Shown here: positions 27,701-33,981 of the stretch, piece by piece
Numbering within the stretch: position 1 is the stretch's first letter
Layout of the letters: every line of letters begins with the position of its first letter
Origin: Verrucomicrobiota bacterium
GTDB lineage: Bacteria > Verrucomicrobiota > Verrucomicrobiia > Verrucomicrobiales > DEV007
DNA: 33,981 nt
Direction of reading: 5' to 3'
Assembly (NCBI GenBank): GCA_963205275.1
Contig: CAUJIH010000087.1
Location: 1-33,981, forward strand
The notes under the pieces: model-generated
Databases searched by the model: none
What the model saw: the letters and a program-made list of their open reading frames with translations, nothing else
What the model was told of the DNA's origin: nothing
Program-made: the position numbers and the translations under genes

Positions 27701-27795
27701 TTCGGCGTATCCTCGGACGATCCTCGCTCTACGAGTAGTAGGGAAGACAGGACCAGAAGACGAAGGAGAAAAGAATAGCTCCGGTATTTTATCAT
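24706..27795 (-). CDS. PVC-type membrane-bound dehydrogenase with HEAT repeats and cytochrome c domain
   Basis: A 1029-residue exported protein found in very many copies in Planctomycetes and Verrucomicrobia. The signal peptide is FLLRLLVLSSLLLVERGSS. Residues ~70-430 form a beta-propeller dehydrogenase-like domain (e.g. AEPDVEQPLFLTWDSKGRLW, WGPDGWLYGANGS, GIDGAVYFADWYDSRLSHV). Residues ~450-850 are HEAT-like helical repeats. The last ~130 residues hold one covalent heme site, CAACH, with GQSIGPELTG following and a candidate distal methionine in SIMPPGLL. It probably oxidises a sugar or sugar derivative in the periplasm and passes electrons to the respiratory chain; the substrate is unknown. 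The start is ATG at 27793-27795. Confidence 0.93.
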   Translation of the reverse strand: MIKYRSYSFLLRLLVLSSLLLVERGSSEDTPKPAPTEVAGSQQALDVIRSYPGRGALADGSKPTPPQEAMKTFRVREGLALDLVAAEPDVEQPLFLTWDSKGRLWAALYRQYQFPAGLKIVEYDDHLRARFDKMPPPPPLGDRGADIIRVFEDKDGDGNFDSHKDVITGLNIATSVAVGAGGIWVANPPYLLFYPDANGDDVPDSDPIVKLSGFGIEDTHAVMNSIQWGPDGWLYGANGSTTTGKVVDPASGKTIAWQGQMIWRFDPATDRFEIFAEGGGNTFSLEIDAAGQVFSGTNGGKTRGMFYPQGSYGTKSWGKHGPLTNPYAFGYFEHMKSEGDERRFPQTFTIEEGGLFGKDLAGRVIAANSLQNVVWASRLERDGSTYRTVDEENPIESSDRWFRPVYAGLGIDGAVYFADWYDSRLSHVRPIDDWHKTSGRIYRLRPKDKEPRYKEGDLTKLASRDLIALFSHPNRVVRRRAELELGWRGDRSVNPELIELVDSASGQESLEALWALNLLGGLSDDLAQKWLTHPEASIRRWVVRLIGDRRKAQPELATALADLALAEKDVQVRVQLAASAKRLPDAIAMGMIDGLVRHEEDLTDPHQPLMIWWALEAHAESARSAVEKWISNSEVWQRSLFREVLAPRLMKRYAIAGGEKNFGSAAALLTAAPDQKIQSVLLEALQSSFEGLPLPSLPESLTKALHDFSAQLGDSGLVLRLKSGDATARKEAYQAMLNESIPVSVRSEIIRQLGAAHDHDAVAPMLKILGFKEDHALKRVALQTLARFDDETIAKGILSRYGSTLPDEQGVRTTAERVLAGRLPWALLMMDAVDRAAIKDRDLSPEIVHLMMEHKNSDLDGRIRRHWPGIMDGSGGIDVDAESARIRSVLTAGNGDAIRGKQVYEARCAACHKLFGEGQSIGPELTGYERQNLDFWLPSILNPSLELREGYLNYVVTMKDGRKISGFVAEQEPRTVTLRDLAGQASVIDRSEIASLEASPVSIMPPGLLVGLSDGELRDFFAYLMSKTE

Positions 27796-27962
27796 GGCAG
27801 AAAGATGCTAGAAACGGCGACACACGAAGCAAAAAAATCCGGACGTAAGCACGAATCGCTCGTTCCGAACCACTCAGAAGCCTTTCGCGTGAGCTGGATC
27901 ATTCCAAGCCCTCGCAGCGCCCTCGAATGCTCACTCTGGAACACCCGAGGCTACTCATCGCC

Positions 27963-29294
27963 TCAGCCGATCAGCTTTTTCAGTTCCCAACCTTCGCGGT
28001 AGTCACGCGTAAGCCAACGATTGGCATCTTCATTATTCGTGAACTTCATGTTCTCACCATCCCAATCCAACTGCTGTCCGCGATATCGTGTTGCAATATT
28101 GCCCAGCAGAATCACTTCGGTGAGGCGGGAACCGTAATCGAATCCGTCAGAGGGCTGCTTGCCAGATAAGCATCCATCGATCCATCCATGATAGTGATTT
28201 TGATCATCAGCCAGCTCATATTCCTTGCTCATCGGCTTCCCGTCGAAATAGAGCATCGGCTCTGCCACATGAGGAAGAATCAGCGTCCCGGTCTCACCGA
28301 TAAACTGGGAGCCACTGCTCGGCAGACCTTCGAGAGGCGGCATATGCGTCCTCTCCCCTGGCTGCCTTCCACCATTGAACCAATGAATCGCAAGCTGCTT
28401 GTTGGCTGTATATTTTGTACCGGGAACCTTGAACTTGTAATCTGTCTGCGCGGGCCAGACCTCGTCGTTCATCCCCGTGTGATCCGCCAAGTATTCAGTC
28501 GAAGTTCCAGTGATATCGAGCGCTGTGAAGACTGGATCGAGAATATGGCAGCCAAAATCACCCACAGCTCCGCTGCCAAACTCCTGCCAGTCGCGCCAGC
28601 CCCAAGGGGCATAGCAACGCCCATCTACGAATGGGCGCGGATGGGCGACTCCGATCCACTTATCCCAATCGAGAGTCTCTGGGATCGGATCCGTCTGCGG
28701 CGGACGGCTAATGTATCCACTGCGAAAGTGGCCAGTCGCCGAACACCAGGAATTGACTTTCACGACCTTACCAATGCGACCAGACTGAATTAACTGAACG
28801 GCGGTCCGATAAAACTTGTGCGAATGGATCTGATTCCCGAGTCGAGTGATGACTCCGGTAGATTTCGCCATCTTCGCAACTTCTCTAGCTTCCCAGACAT
28901 TGTGTGTGAGTGGCTTTTGACAATACACATGCTTGCCCATCTTCATCGCGGAAATGGTGCAATAGGCGTGCATGTGGTCCGGAGTGGACACCTGTACGGC
29001 ATCGATCTTATCTCCCATTTTCGCGAGCATCTCGCGAAAATCCTGATACACTGGCGTATCAGGATGTAACTTCGTCGCATTGAGGGTGCGATTTAAATCC
29101 ACATCACAGAAAGCGACATACTTCTGCTTATCGTGCGACGAAAACTCACGAATATCGCTAAAGCCTTTTCCATCCGATCCGATGGATGCAATCTGGAGAC
29201 GAGAATTCAGATTCTGCCCACGAATAATTGCCGGAGCAGCTGCCAGAATCGTGGCCGCAGTGCCACCCTTGATCATTTGACGTCGATTTGCCAT
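27963..29294 (-). CDS. Tat-exported Gfo/Idh/MocA-family oxidoreductase
   Basis: A 443-residue NAD(P)-dependent oxidoreductase. The N-terminus has a twin-arginine signal (NRRQMIKGGTAATILAAAPAIIRGQ), so it is exported folded with its cofactor. The Rossmann segment is LQIASIGSDGKGFSDI. Family hallmarks include VQVSTPDHMHAYCTISAMKMG, the catalytic-lysine region YCQKPLTHNVWEAREV, and the C-terminal HYHGWIDGCLSGKQPSDGFDYGSRL, typical of the PVC/Bacteroidetes Gfo/Idh subgroup. It lies near the PVC-type cytochrome dehydrogenase on the same strand, 167 bp apart, a pairing common in carbohydrate degradation. Substrate not known. The start is ATG at 29292-29294. Confidence 0.93.
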   Translation of the reverse strand: MANRRQMIKGGTAATILAAAPAIIRGQNLNSRLQIASIGSDGKGFSDIREFSSHDKQKYVAFCDVDLNRTLNATKLHPDTPVYQDFREMLAKMGDKIDAVQVSTPDHMHAYCTISAMKMGKHVYCQKPLTHNVWEAREVAKMAKSTGVITRLGNQIHSHKFYRTAVQLIQSGRIGKVVKVNSWCSATGHFRSGYISRPPQTDPIPETLDWDKWIGVAHPRPFVDGRCYAPWGWRDWQEFGSGAVGDFGCHILDPVFTALDITGTSTEYLADHTGMNDEVWPAQTDYKFKVPGTKYTANKQLAIHWFNGGRQPGERTHMPPLEGLPSSGSQFIGETGTLILPHVAEPMLYFDGKPMSKEYELADDQNHYHGWIDGCLSGKQPSDGFDYGSRLTEVILLGNIATRYRGQQLDWDGENMKFTNNEDANRWLTRDYREGWELKKLIG

Positions 29295-29375
29295 ATCTTT
29301 TACTTACGCGACTCTCTCCGAATTCGTCGAGTCCGAAAGCGGCGCATTTGCGTTGCTTCCCCACCAACTCCCACT

Positions 29376-30545
29376 TCAGAACCCAGCGATAGCTTGGAAT
29401 GTCCAGCCTTTCAGATACGCAGTCTCTGGCAGAGCCAGGATCACCGGATGGTCCCGTCGCTGGGAATGACGACGAAGCAAGCGCAGTGTTCGCTTCGCAT
29501 CGACCGAGGCGGAGGCGATCATCTCCTGAAACTCGTGCTCGCTCACATGATGACTGCATGAGTAGGTGGAAAGAATTCCATCCGGATTCAGCAGCTTCAG
29601 CGCCCGCAGATGGATTTCCTTGTATCCGCGCATCGCATCCACCAAGGCCTTTCGCGACTTGGTAAAAGAAGGCGGATCGAGCACGATCAGATCGAATTTT
29701 AACTCTTCCTCCTCCGCCTTTTTGAGAAAGTCGAAGACATTGGCCTCTCGAACTTCGATCTCTAGGCCATTTCGGGCGGCATTCTCGCGAGTTGCCTCCA
29801 CAGCGGAGGGGCTGATGTCGAGAGCTAGGACAGATCGCGCTCCAGCACGTGCCGCATGGAGAGAAAACCCACCCTGATTGCAGAAGCAGTCGAGCACGGA
29901 TTTCCCAGAGGCCAGAGAACCCACCTCTGCCTGATTATCAATCTGATCCAGATAAATTCCGGTTTTTTGTCCCTCCATCAGATCCAGAACTAGGGAAAAG
30001 CCTTGCAGAGTAAGCTCCAGAGAGCCACTCCATTTCCCTGCCAGAAGACCTGTACGCAGATCGAGCCCCTCTGCCTTGCGAATCGAGGAGTCATTTCGCT
30101 CGATCACAGTGATCTCTCCAAAAATTGCTCGCAGACTTTCTACGATCAGCTCTCTCCGCAGATCCATCGCTAGGGTAAGCGTCTGCAGTACGTAGTGATC
30201 TCCGTAGCGATCAATCACAACACCCGGCAAGCCGTCTGCTTCACTCCATACGAGACGGTACACTGGCTCGGCAAACCCCATCGACTCGCGCAGATTCAGC
30301 GCCCTCCGCAGACGACGCTCGAAAAACTCACGATCCAGCTCCTGCTTTCTCCGAGAGATGCGTCGAGCGACGATCTGAGACGCAGGATTGTAGATCGCCG
30401 ACCCTAGCGGACGATCTCGGAAGTCCTTCAGTGTCACGACATCGCCTGGCTTAGGATCGCCAAACGTTTTCAGTATTTCGCTGCCATAGACCCAGTCGTG
30501 GCCATGGAAAATGCGGGATCGGGGTTTGATGATGAGACCTGCCAT
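29376..30545 (-). CDS. RlmI-like class I SAM-dependent RNA methyltransferase
   Basis: A 389-residue protein of the RlmI/RlmK (COG1092) group. Residues 1-80 form a PUA-type RNA-binding domain (RIFHGHDWVYGSEI, GDVVTLKDFRDRPLGSAIYN). The middle is the EEHEE-like domain with VWSEADGLPGVVIDRYGD. Residues ~200-389 are the methyltransferase, with EGQKTGIYLDQ, the SAM motif LDCFCNQGGFSLHAA, the acidic LALDISPSAVE, and motif IV LDPPSFTKS. YSCSHHVS follows near the C-terminal part. It should methylate C5 of a cytosine in 23S rRNA, by family analogy; the exact nucleotide is not certain. It is divergent from the lipoprotein gene. The start is ATG at 30543-30545. Confidence 0.93.
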   Translation of the reverse strand: MAGLIIKPRSRIFHGHDWVYGSEILKTFGDPKPGDVVTLKDFRDRPLGSAIYNPASQIVARRISRRKQELDREFFERRLRRALNLRESMGFAEPVYRLVWSEADGLPGVVIDRYGDHYVLQTLTLAMDLRRELIVESLRAIFGEITVIERNDSSIRKAEGLDLRTGLLAGKWSGSLELTLQGFSLVLDLMEGQKTGIYLDQIDNQAEVGSLASGKSVLDCFCNQGGFSLHAARAGARSVLALDISPSAVEATRENAARNGLEIEVREANVFDFLKKAEEEELKFDLIVLDPPSFTKSRKALVDAMRGYKEIHLRALKLLNPDGILSTYSCSHHVSEHEFQEMIASASVDAKRTLRLLRRHSQRRDHPVILALPETAYLKGWTFQAIAGF

Positions 30546-30695
30546 GCCCGACTGTGGAGCAAGAGCTGCCTATCGTCAAAGAGCGCTCTTTACTCGATTG
30601 AAAAATACATTTTCCCATTCGCGATCTCGCCATTCCATTCACGAATGCCGCGCTTGCAGAGCGAGCCAGTCTGTTCCAGCTTTAGCGAACGTCGC

Positions 30696-31160
30696 ATGAA
30701 TCCGCGTCTTTTCCTCATCGTAAGCTCTCTGTCCGCTTCGCTTCTGGCGTCCTGCACCACCCGTCCCGCAGATCAGACAGCCCAGACTCCATCCAGCACA
30801 TCCACTAAGCCAATCGCGAGTCCAGTATCTCCCCAGAGCGAGGGAGCCTCGGCACCGGTGGTTTCGTCCTTCAAGGAGACGAAGCGACTCGATCACGAAC
30901 TCGGGAAATCCGTAGTCCCCTACCCTTTCGATTCCTGCGCAGTTCTCCAGCGTCCCTTCGGTCCGGAAGGCCCGAAACACCGGCGTATCTATAAGGGGCA
31001 GGAAGTTCTGTTTTGCTGTACCCCCTGCGTCCATGCCTTCGATGCCAATCCAGAACCTTTCATGCCTCGCATTCTTGCAGCAGTAGAGGCGAAAAAGGCG
31101 GATGCGAACCTGCCAATAGCGCCGACCAGCGCCAGTTCTGCATTGCCTTCTCCGAATTGA
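30696..31160 (+). CDS. Small lipoprotein with YHS-like metal-binding domain
   Basis: A 154-residue predicted lipoprotein. The start at 30696 gives the signal MNPRLFLIVSSLSASLLASC with lipobox LASC and the lipidated cysteine at residue 20; longer in-frame starts lose this signal. A Thr/Ser/Pro-rich linker follows to about residue 65. The core carries YPFDSCAV, the spacing RRIYKGQEVLF, then CCTPCVHAFDANPEPFMPRIL, matching a YHS domain (C...YxGxxYxFCCxxCxxxFxxNP). YHS domains bind metals such as copper and often accompany heme-copper or metal-transport proteins. Here it has no such neighbour, so its partner is unknown. Confidence 0.8.
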   Translation: MNPRLFLIVSSLSASLLASCTTRPADQTAQTPSSTSTKPIASPVSPQSEGASAPVVSSFKETKRLDHELGKSVVPYPFDSCAVLQRPFGPEGPKHRRIYKGQEVLFCCTPCVHAFDANPEPFMPRILAAVEAKKADANLPIAPTSASSALPSPN

Positions 31161-31277
31161 CTACGCAAAAAAATCCGCTTAGTGTGATATTTTCTTCCTC
31201 TTTCGAGTCACCGGGCTGCCCCGTTTTACGCCCATTCACGATTTGACACTTCTGCGGGATTCCTCTTTCGTCGATAC

Positions 31278-32453
31278 ATGTTAGAGGAACAAGAAGCCCT
31301 GAGCCGCATCTTGGAGCACACGTCTCCAGGATCAGTCATCTGGGTACCTTTGGAGCTGTCTCTCGATCAGATTCTCGCACAGGAGGTCTCCGGCAGCATT
31401 GACTCGCCTCCCTTCGACAATTCAGCGATGGATGGCTACGCCGTCCGGGCGGAAGAAGCCACCGTGGGAGCGGAGCTCATCGTCGCTCCTGAGACCCAAG
31501 CTGCGGGACTGGATCAAGGTTTCGAACTAACGTCCGGACACGCAATCCGCATTTTCACTGGTGCTCCCATCCCGACAGGGACAAATGCCGTCCTCATGCA
31601 GGAGGACGTCACTCGTGAAGGAGACCGGATCATCGTACGCGAAGCGGTCGAGCCGGGAGAGAACATTCGTCGGCGGGGAGATGATGTCCACTGTGGGCAA
31701 CTGCTACTCGAACGGGGCGATCTGCTCAATCCCATGCGCATCGGACTATTGGCATCTCAGGGAATTTCTGAAGTCCCCGTCTATGCCCGCCCTCTCGTAG
31801 AAATCGTCACCACTGGCGACGAGGTGATCAACTCGGACCAGTTGCCATTGCCTGGACAGATCTTTAATTCCAATTCCCCCATGCTCCAGGCAGCTGTCTC
31901 TCGCGAGGGGGGCACAGCCACAGCCTGCCACGTCGAGGATGATCCAGAACAACTGAGAGAGACTTTCTCACGGGCACTCGAATCTGCCGATCTCGTAATC
32001 GTGGTCGGTGGCGTCTCTGTCGGAGAGCGAGATTACGTGAAGGACGTACTCACCGATCTCGGTGTAGAAACTGATTTCTGGAGAGTGAATATCAAACCGG
32101 GTAAGCCTTTTCTCTACGGTCGCCATAAGAACAGAGTCCCTGTTTTCGGACTGCCGGGGAATCCCGTCTCTGCCTTTGTTACCTTCACTCTCTTCGTCGC
32201 ACCGGTGATCCGTCGCCTCGTCGGGCGGAATTCCGCTCCCCGACGACTTTCCGTGATCGCTTCCGATGCGATGACTAATCAGGGCGAGCGTCCCCATTAT
32301 ATGAGAGGAACGATAGACGGGCATGAGCTTCATCTCGCAGGCTCTCAGCGCTCGCACGCGATCTGGGGTCTCAGTCAGGCGAACTGCCTGATCCGCCTAG
32401 CACCCTTTCAGACAATCCTTCTCGGCGATCCAGTGGACGTGCTGCCCATCTAA
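31278..32453 (+). CDS. moeA: Molybdopterin molybdenumtransferase
   Basis: The 391-residue enzyme that inserts molybdate into adenylylated molybdopterin in the last step of molybdenum cofactor synthesis. Family motifs: PPFDNSAMDGYAVRAEE (residues ~46-62), FTGAPIPTGTNAVLMQED, IRRRGDDVHCG, PLVEIVTTGDEVI, GQIFNSNSPML, VGGVSVGERDYVKDVL with the catalytic aspartate, and KPGKPFLYG with GLPGNPVSAFVTF. All parts are present at normal length. The ATG at 31278 lacks a Shine-Dalgarno sequence. No other moa/mob genes are in the window. Confidence 0.95.
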   Translation: MLEEQEALSRILEHTSPGSVIWVPLELSLDQILAQEVSGSIDSPPFDNSAMDGYAVRAEEATVGAELIVAPETQAAGLDQGFELTSGHAIRIFTGAPIPTGTNAVLMQEDVTREGDRIIVREAVEPGENIRRRGDDVHCGQLLLERGDLLNPMRIGLLASQGISEVPVYARPLVEIVTTGDEVINSDQLPLPGQIFNSNSPMLQAAVSREGGTATACHVEDDPEQLRETFSRALESADLVIVVGGVSVGERDYVKDVLTDLGVETDFWRVNIKPGKPFLYGRHKNRVPVFGLPGNPVSAFVTFTLFVAPVIRRLVGRNSAPRRLSVIASDAMTNQGERPHYMRGTIDGHELHLAGSQRSHAIWGLSQANCLIRLAPFQTILLGDPVDVLPI

Positions 32454-32526
32454 ATTTGCGATCTCATCTGATTTCGTCCTTGTTTCATCACTTTATTCCC
32501 GTATCCATCTCAGCCCCCCTCATCTC

Positions 32527-33570
32527 ATGGCAGAAGTCTCCGATCTCAATATACTCTCGAACGTTCCCCTCCCTGCTCCGGCTCTGCTCATGTATGAGCA
32601 ACCTCGCAGCATTGGTCAGGCAACGATTATCTCGAAGGCTCGCCTCCGAATCGAGGATATCCTGCATGGACGATCCAGCCGTTTCCTAGTCATCGTCGGT
32701 CCCTGTTCCATCCACGATCCCGATCAAGGAATCGCTTACGCAGAAAAGCTCGCTCCCTTAAAAGAGGAACTGCAAGATAAGCTGGAGATCGTCATGCGGG
32801 TCTATTTTGAGAAACCGAGAACCTCCGTAGGCTGGAAAGGCCTGATCATGGATCCCGATCTGGACGGGACGGCGAATCTTTCCGCTGGCCTGAGCTTGGC
32901 TCGTAAAATCCTGCTTCACATCAGCGATCTCGGACTACCCGCTGCGACAGAATTCCTCGATCCGATCACGCCTCAATACTTCGCTGATCTCATCAGTTGG
33001 GCCGCGATCGGCGCACGCACAGTAGAATCGCAGACCCATCGTCAGATGGCATCGGGCCTGTCCATGTCGGTAGGATTTAAGAACGCCACCTGCGGGGGCA
33101 TGGACGCGGTCGTGAATGCACTGAAGGCAGCTCGGGCGCCACAGACTTTTTTCGGGATCAGTCCAGAAGGTGTCGCCTCCATGGTGAGCACTCGGGGCAA
33201 TGCGAACTGTCACACCGTTCTCCGAGGCGGAACCTCGGGGCCGAACCACGACGCTGAGTCGGTAGCGCAGGCTCTCGCGTCTCTGGAAAAGGGCGGGGTG
33301 AATCGCTCCATCGTAATCGACGCGAGTCATGCCAACTGCTGCAAGGATTACTCCAAGATGCCATCTGTGTTTAACGAAATCGTAGCTCAGCGACTCTCCG
33401 GGAATCACCACATCGTGGGTGCGATGCTGGAGAGCAATCTCTGCGAAGGCAATCAGTCCATTCTCCCCGACCGCTCAGCCATGCGCTGGGGACAATCAGT
33501 TACCGATCCATGCATCGGCTGGGAGACCACAGAAGAGCTACTCCGGGAAACGGCGGATGCTTTATCTTGA
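32527..33570 (+). CDS. 3-deoxy-7-phosphoheptulonate (DAHP) synthase, class I
   Basis: The 347-residue enzyme that condenses phosphoenolpyruvate and erythrose 4-phosphate in the first step of the shikimate pathway. It belongs to the E. coli AroF/G/H type. Visible motifs: FLVIVGPCSIHDPDQGIAYA with the metal-binding cysteine, VMRVYFEKPRTSVGWKGL, the conserved GARTVESQTHRQMASGLSMS, HTVLRGG, IDASHANCCKDY, and EGNQSI near the end. One stretch differs from the usual sequence: GFKNATCGGMDAV where E. coli has GFKNGTDGTIKVA. Which aromatic amino acid feeds back cannot be told by sight. The start is ATG at 32527-32529, 73 bp after moeA. Confidence 0.95.
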   Translation: MAEVSDLNILSNVPLPAPALLMYEQPRSIGQATIISKARLRIEDILHGRSSRFLVIVGPCSIHDPDQGIAYAEKLAPLKEELQDKLEIVMRVYFEKPRTSVGWKGLIMDPDLDGTANLSAGLSLARKILLHISDLGLPAATEFLDPITPQYFADLISWAAIGARTVESQTHRQMASGLSMSVGFKNATCGGMDAVVNALKAARAPQTFFGISPEGVASMVSTRGNANCHTVLRGGTSGPNHDAESVAQALASLEKGGVNRSIVIDASHANCCKDYSKMPSVFNEIVAQRLSGNHHIVGAMLESNLCEGNQSILPDRSAMRWGQSVTDPCIGWETTEELLRETADALS

Positions 33571-33603
33571 AGAAATCGCGTTGACGAGATCATAAACACG
33601 ATG

Positions 33604-33651
33604 CCGCCTCTCGTAGCTCCGCCTCTCGTAGCCTACGACGAAGTCGCAGGC
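33604..33651. repeat. Tandem 14-bp repeat followed by a hairpin (REP-like element)
   Basis: CCGCCTCTCGTAGC occurs twice, at 33604-33617 and 33619-33632. Directly after it, GCCTACGAC (33631-33639) pairs with GTCGCAGGC (33643-33651) around GAA, with one A-C mismatch. It lies between the DAHP synthase and the integrase. The form suggests a dispersed REP-type element; copy number cannot be checked from this window. A T-rich tail is missing, so it is not a typical terminator. Confidence 0.5.
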
Positions 33652-33755
33652 CGAGCGGGCTTTACCTAGACGGTGCGGTAGTGAGGGTAGCCGGAGGTGC
33701 CATTAACACTAGAATCGCGTGAGAAGGCCCTTTGAGCGAGTTTTTCGAAAAAAGT

Positions 33756-33784
33756 TTTACTTGTTCATTTGTTCGCTTTATGCA
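33756..33784 (+). promoter_or_regulatory. Possible promoter of the integrase gene
   Basis: TTTACT (33756-33761) and TATGCA (33779-33784) are 17 bp apart. Transcription would start only a few bases before the ATG at 33797, giving a very short leader. A perfect palindrome TTTTTCGAAAAA (33741-33752) lies just upstream, and TGTTC occurs as a direct repeat inside the spacer (33762-33766 and 33770-33774). Weak sequence match. Confidence 0.3.
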
Positions 33785-33796
33785 AAAATTGAAGCG

Positions 33797-33981
33797 ATGA
33801 CGATGCTCCCAGCCTCACCAAAACCTCGACTTTTGGATCAAGTTCGCTCGGCACTCCGGGTTCGGGGATATTCCTACCGAACCGAACAAAGCTATGTGGA
33901 CATCATCCGACGCTTCATTCTGTTTCATCAGAAGCAGCATCCTCGCGATCTTGGTCCGCAGGCGATATCACCCTATCTAGC
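33797..33981 (+). CDS. intI: Integron integrase (tyrosine recombinase), N-terminal part
   Basis: The first ~61 codons, cut by the window end. The protein begins MTMLPASPKPRLLDQVRSAL and continues with RVRGYSYRTEQSYVDIIRR and FILFHQKQHPRDLG. This is the N-terminal SAM-like domain of the IntI group: the pattern LLDQVRxALRVRxYSYRTEQxYVxWIRRFILFHxKxHP is characteristic. The catalytic domain and the IntI-specific extra helix lie outside the window. ATG at 33797 and 33803 are both possible starts. I could not find a clear attI core (GTTRRRY) between 33571 and 33796, so any cassette array may lie downstream. Confidence 0.85.
   Translation, partial: MTMLPASPKPRLLDQVRSALRVRGYSYRTEQSYVDIIRRFILFHQKQHPRDLGPQAISPYL

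Noticed and set aside
31243..31271. TTGACA near 31243 as a moeA promoter
   Set aside because: The -35 match is perfect, but the hexamer 17 bp downstream is TTTCGT, a poor -10, and a better-looking GATAC is too far and touches the ATG.
33571..33796. attI or attC site upstream of the integrase
   Set aside because: No GTTRRRY core or paired RYYYAAC was found on either strand by eye, so no recombination site is annotated.
1..33981. tRNA, rRNA, tmRNA or RNase P RNA genes
   Set aside because: I looked for GTTCGANNC-type T-loops and known RNA core motifs on both strands and saw none with supporting structure.

Overview
The window looks like chromosomal DNA from a member of the Verrucomicrobiota (PVC superphylum). 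The lineage call is an inference. It rests on a PVC-type cytochrome c dehydrogenase with a HEAT-repeat middle and a C-terminal heme domain, a secretin with N-terminal TPR-like repeats resembling the Akkermansia type, Tat-exported Gfo/Idh oxidoreductases, moderate GC content, and start codons that almost never have a Shine-Dalgarno sequence. Most of the window is housekeeping and respiratory metabolism. Its two ends carry accessory elements, both cut by the window edge.

Left edge (1-1174): a CRISPR array with 17 repeat units of 36 bp (the first cut by the window, the last decayed) and 16 spacers. The decayed repeats are on the right, so the leader and any cas genes should lie to the left, outside the window. 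Region 1190-13553, minus strand: an 11-gene respiratory complex I operon in the order nuoD-E-F-G-H-I-J-K-L-M-N. nuoA, nuoB and nuoC are absent here. A sigma70-like promoter with a perfect 8-bp inverted repeat directly upstream sits in front of nuoD. Just upstream (13831-15567, minus) is an unusual fusion of a cysteine-containing DUF116 domain with a class I polyprenyl diphosphate synthase, which may supply the isoprenoid tail of the quinone that complex I reduces.

Middle (15568-21830): a 663-bp gene-poor stretch with spaced direct repeats, an RRM RNA-binding protein with an arginine/serine-rich N-terminus, a strong intrinsic terminator, a UvrD/PcrA-type helicase, and a convergent two-gene operon for a 2-oxoacid:ferredoxin oxidoreductase with fused gamma and alpha subunits.

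Right part (21953-33570): a secretin, the PVC-type cytochrome dehydrogenase, a Tat-exported Gfo/Idh/MocA oxidoreductase and an RlmI-like RNA methyltransferase on the minus strand. On the plus strand are a YHS-domain lipoprotein, moeA (molybdopterin) and a class I DAHP synthase (first step of the shikimate pathway). The window ends in the first ~60 codons of an integron-type tyrosine recombinase (33797 onward), preceded by a small repeat/hairpin element. The best candidates for something new are the DUF116-prenyl synthase fusion, the SR-like RRM protein with its long leader region, and the two accessory loci at the edges. I found no clearly new multi-gene defence or biosynthetic system wholly inside the window.
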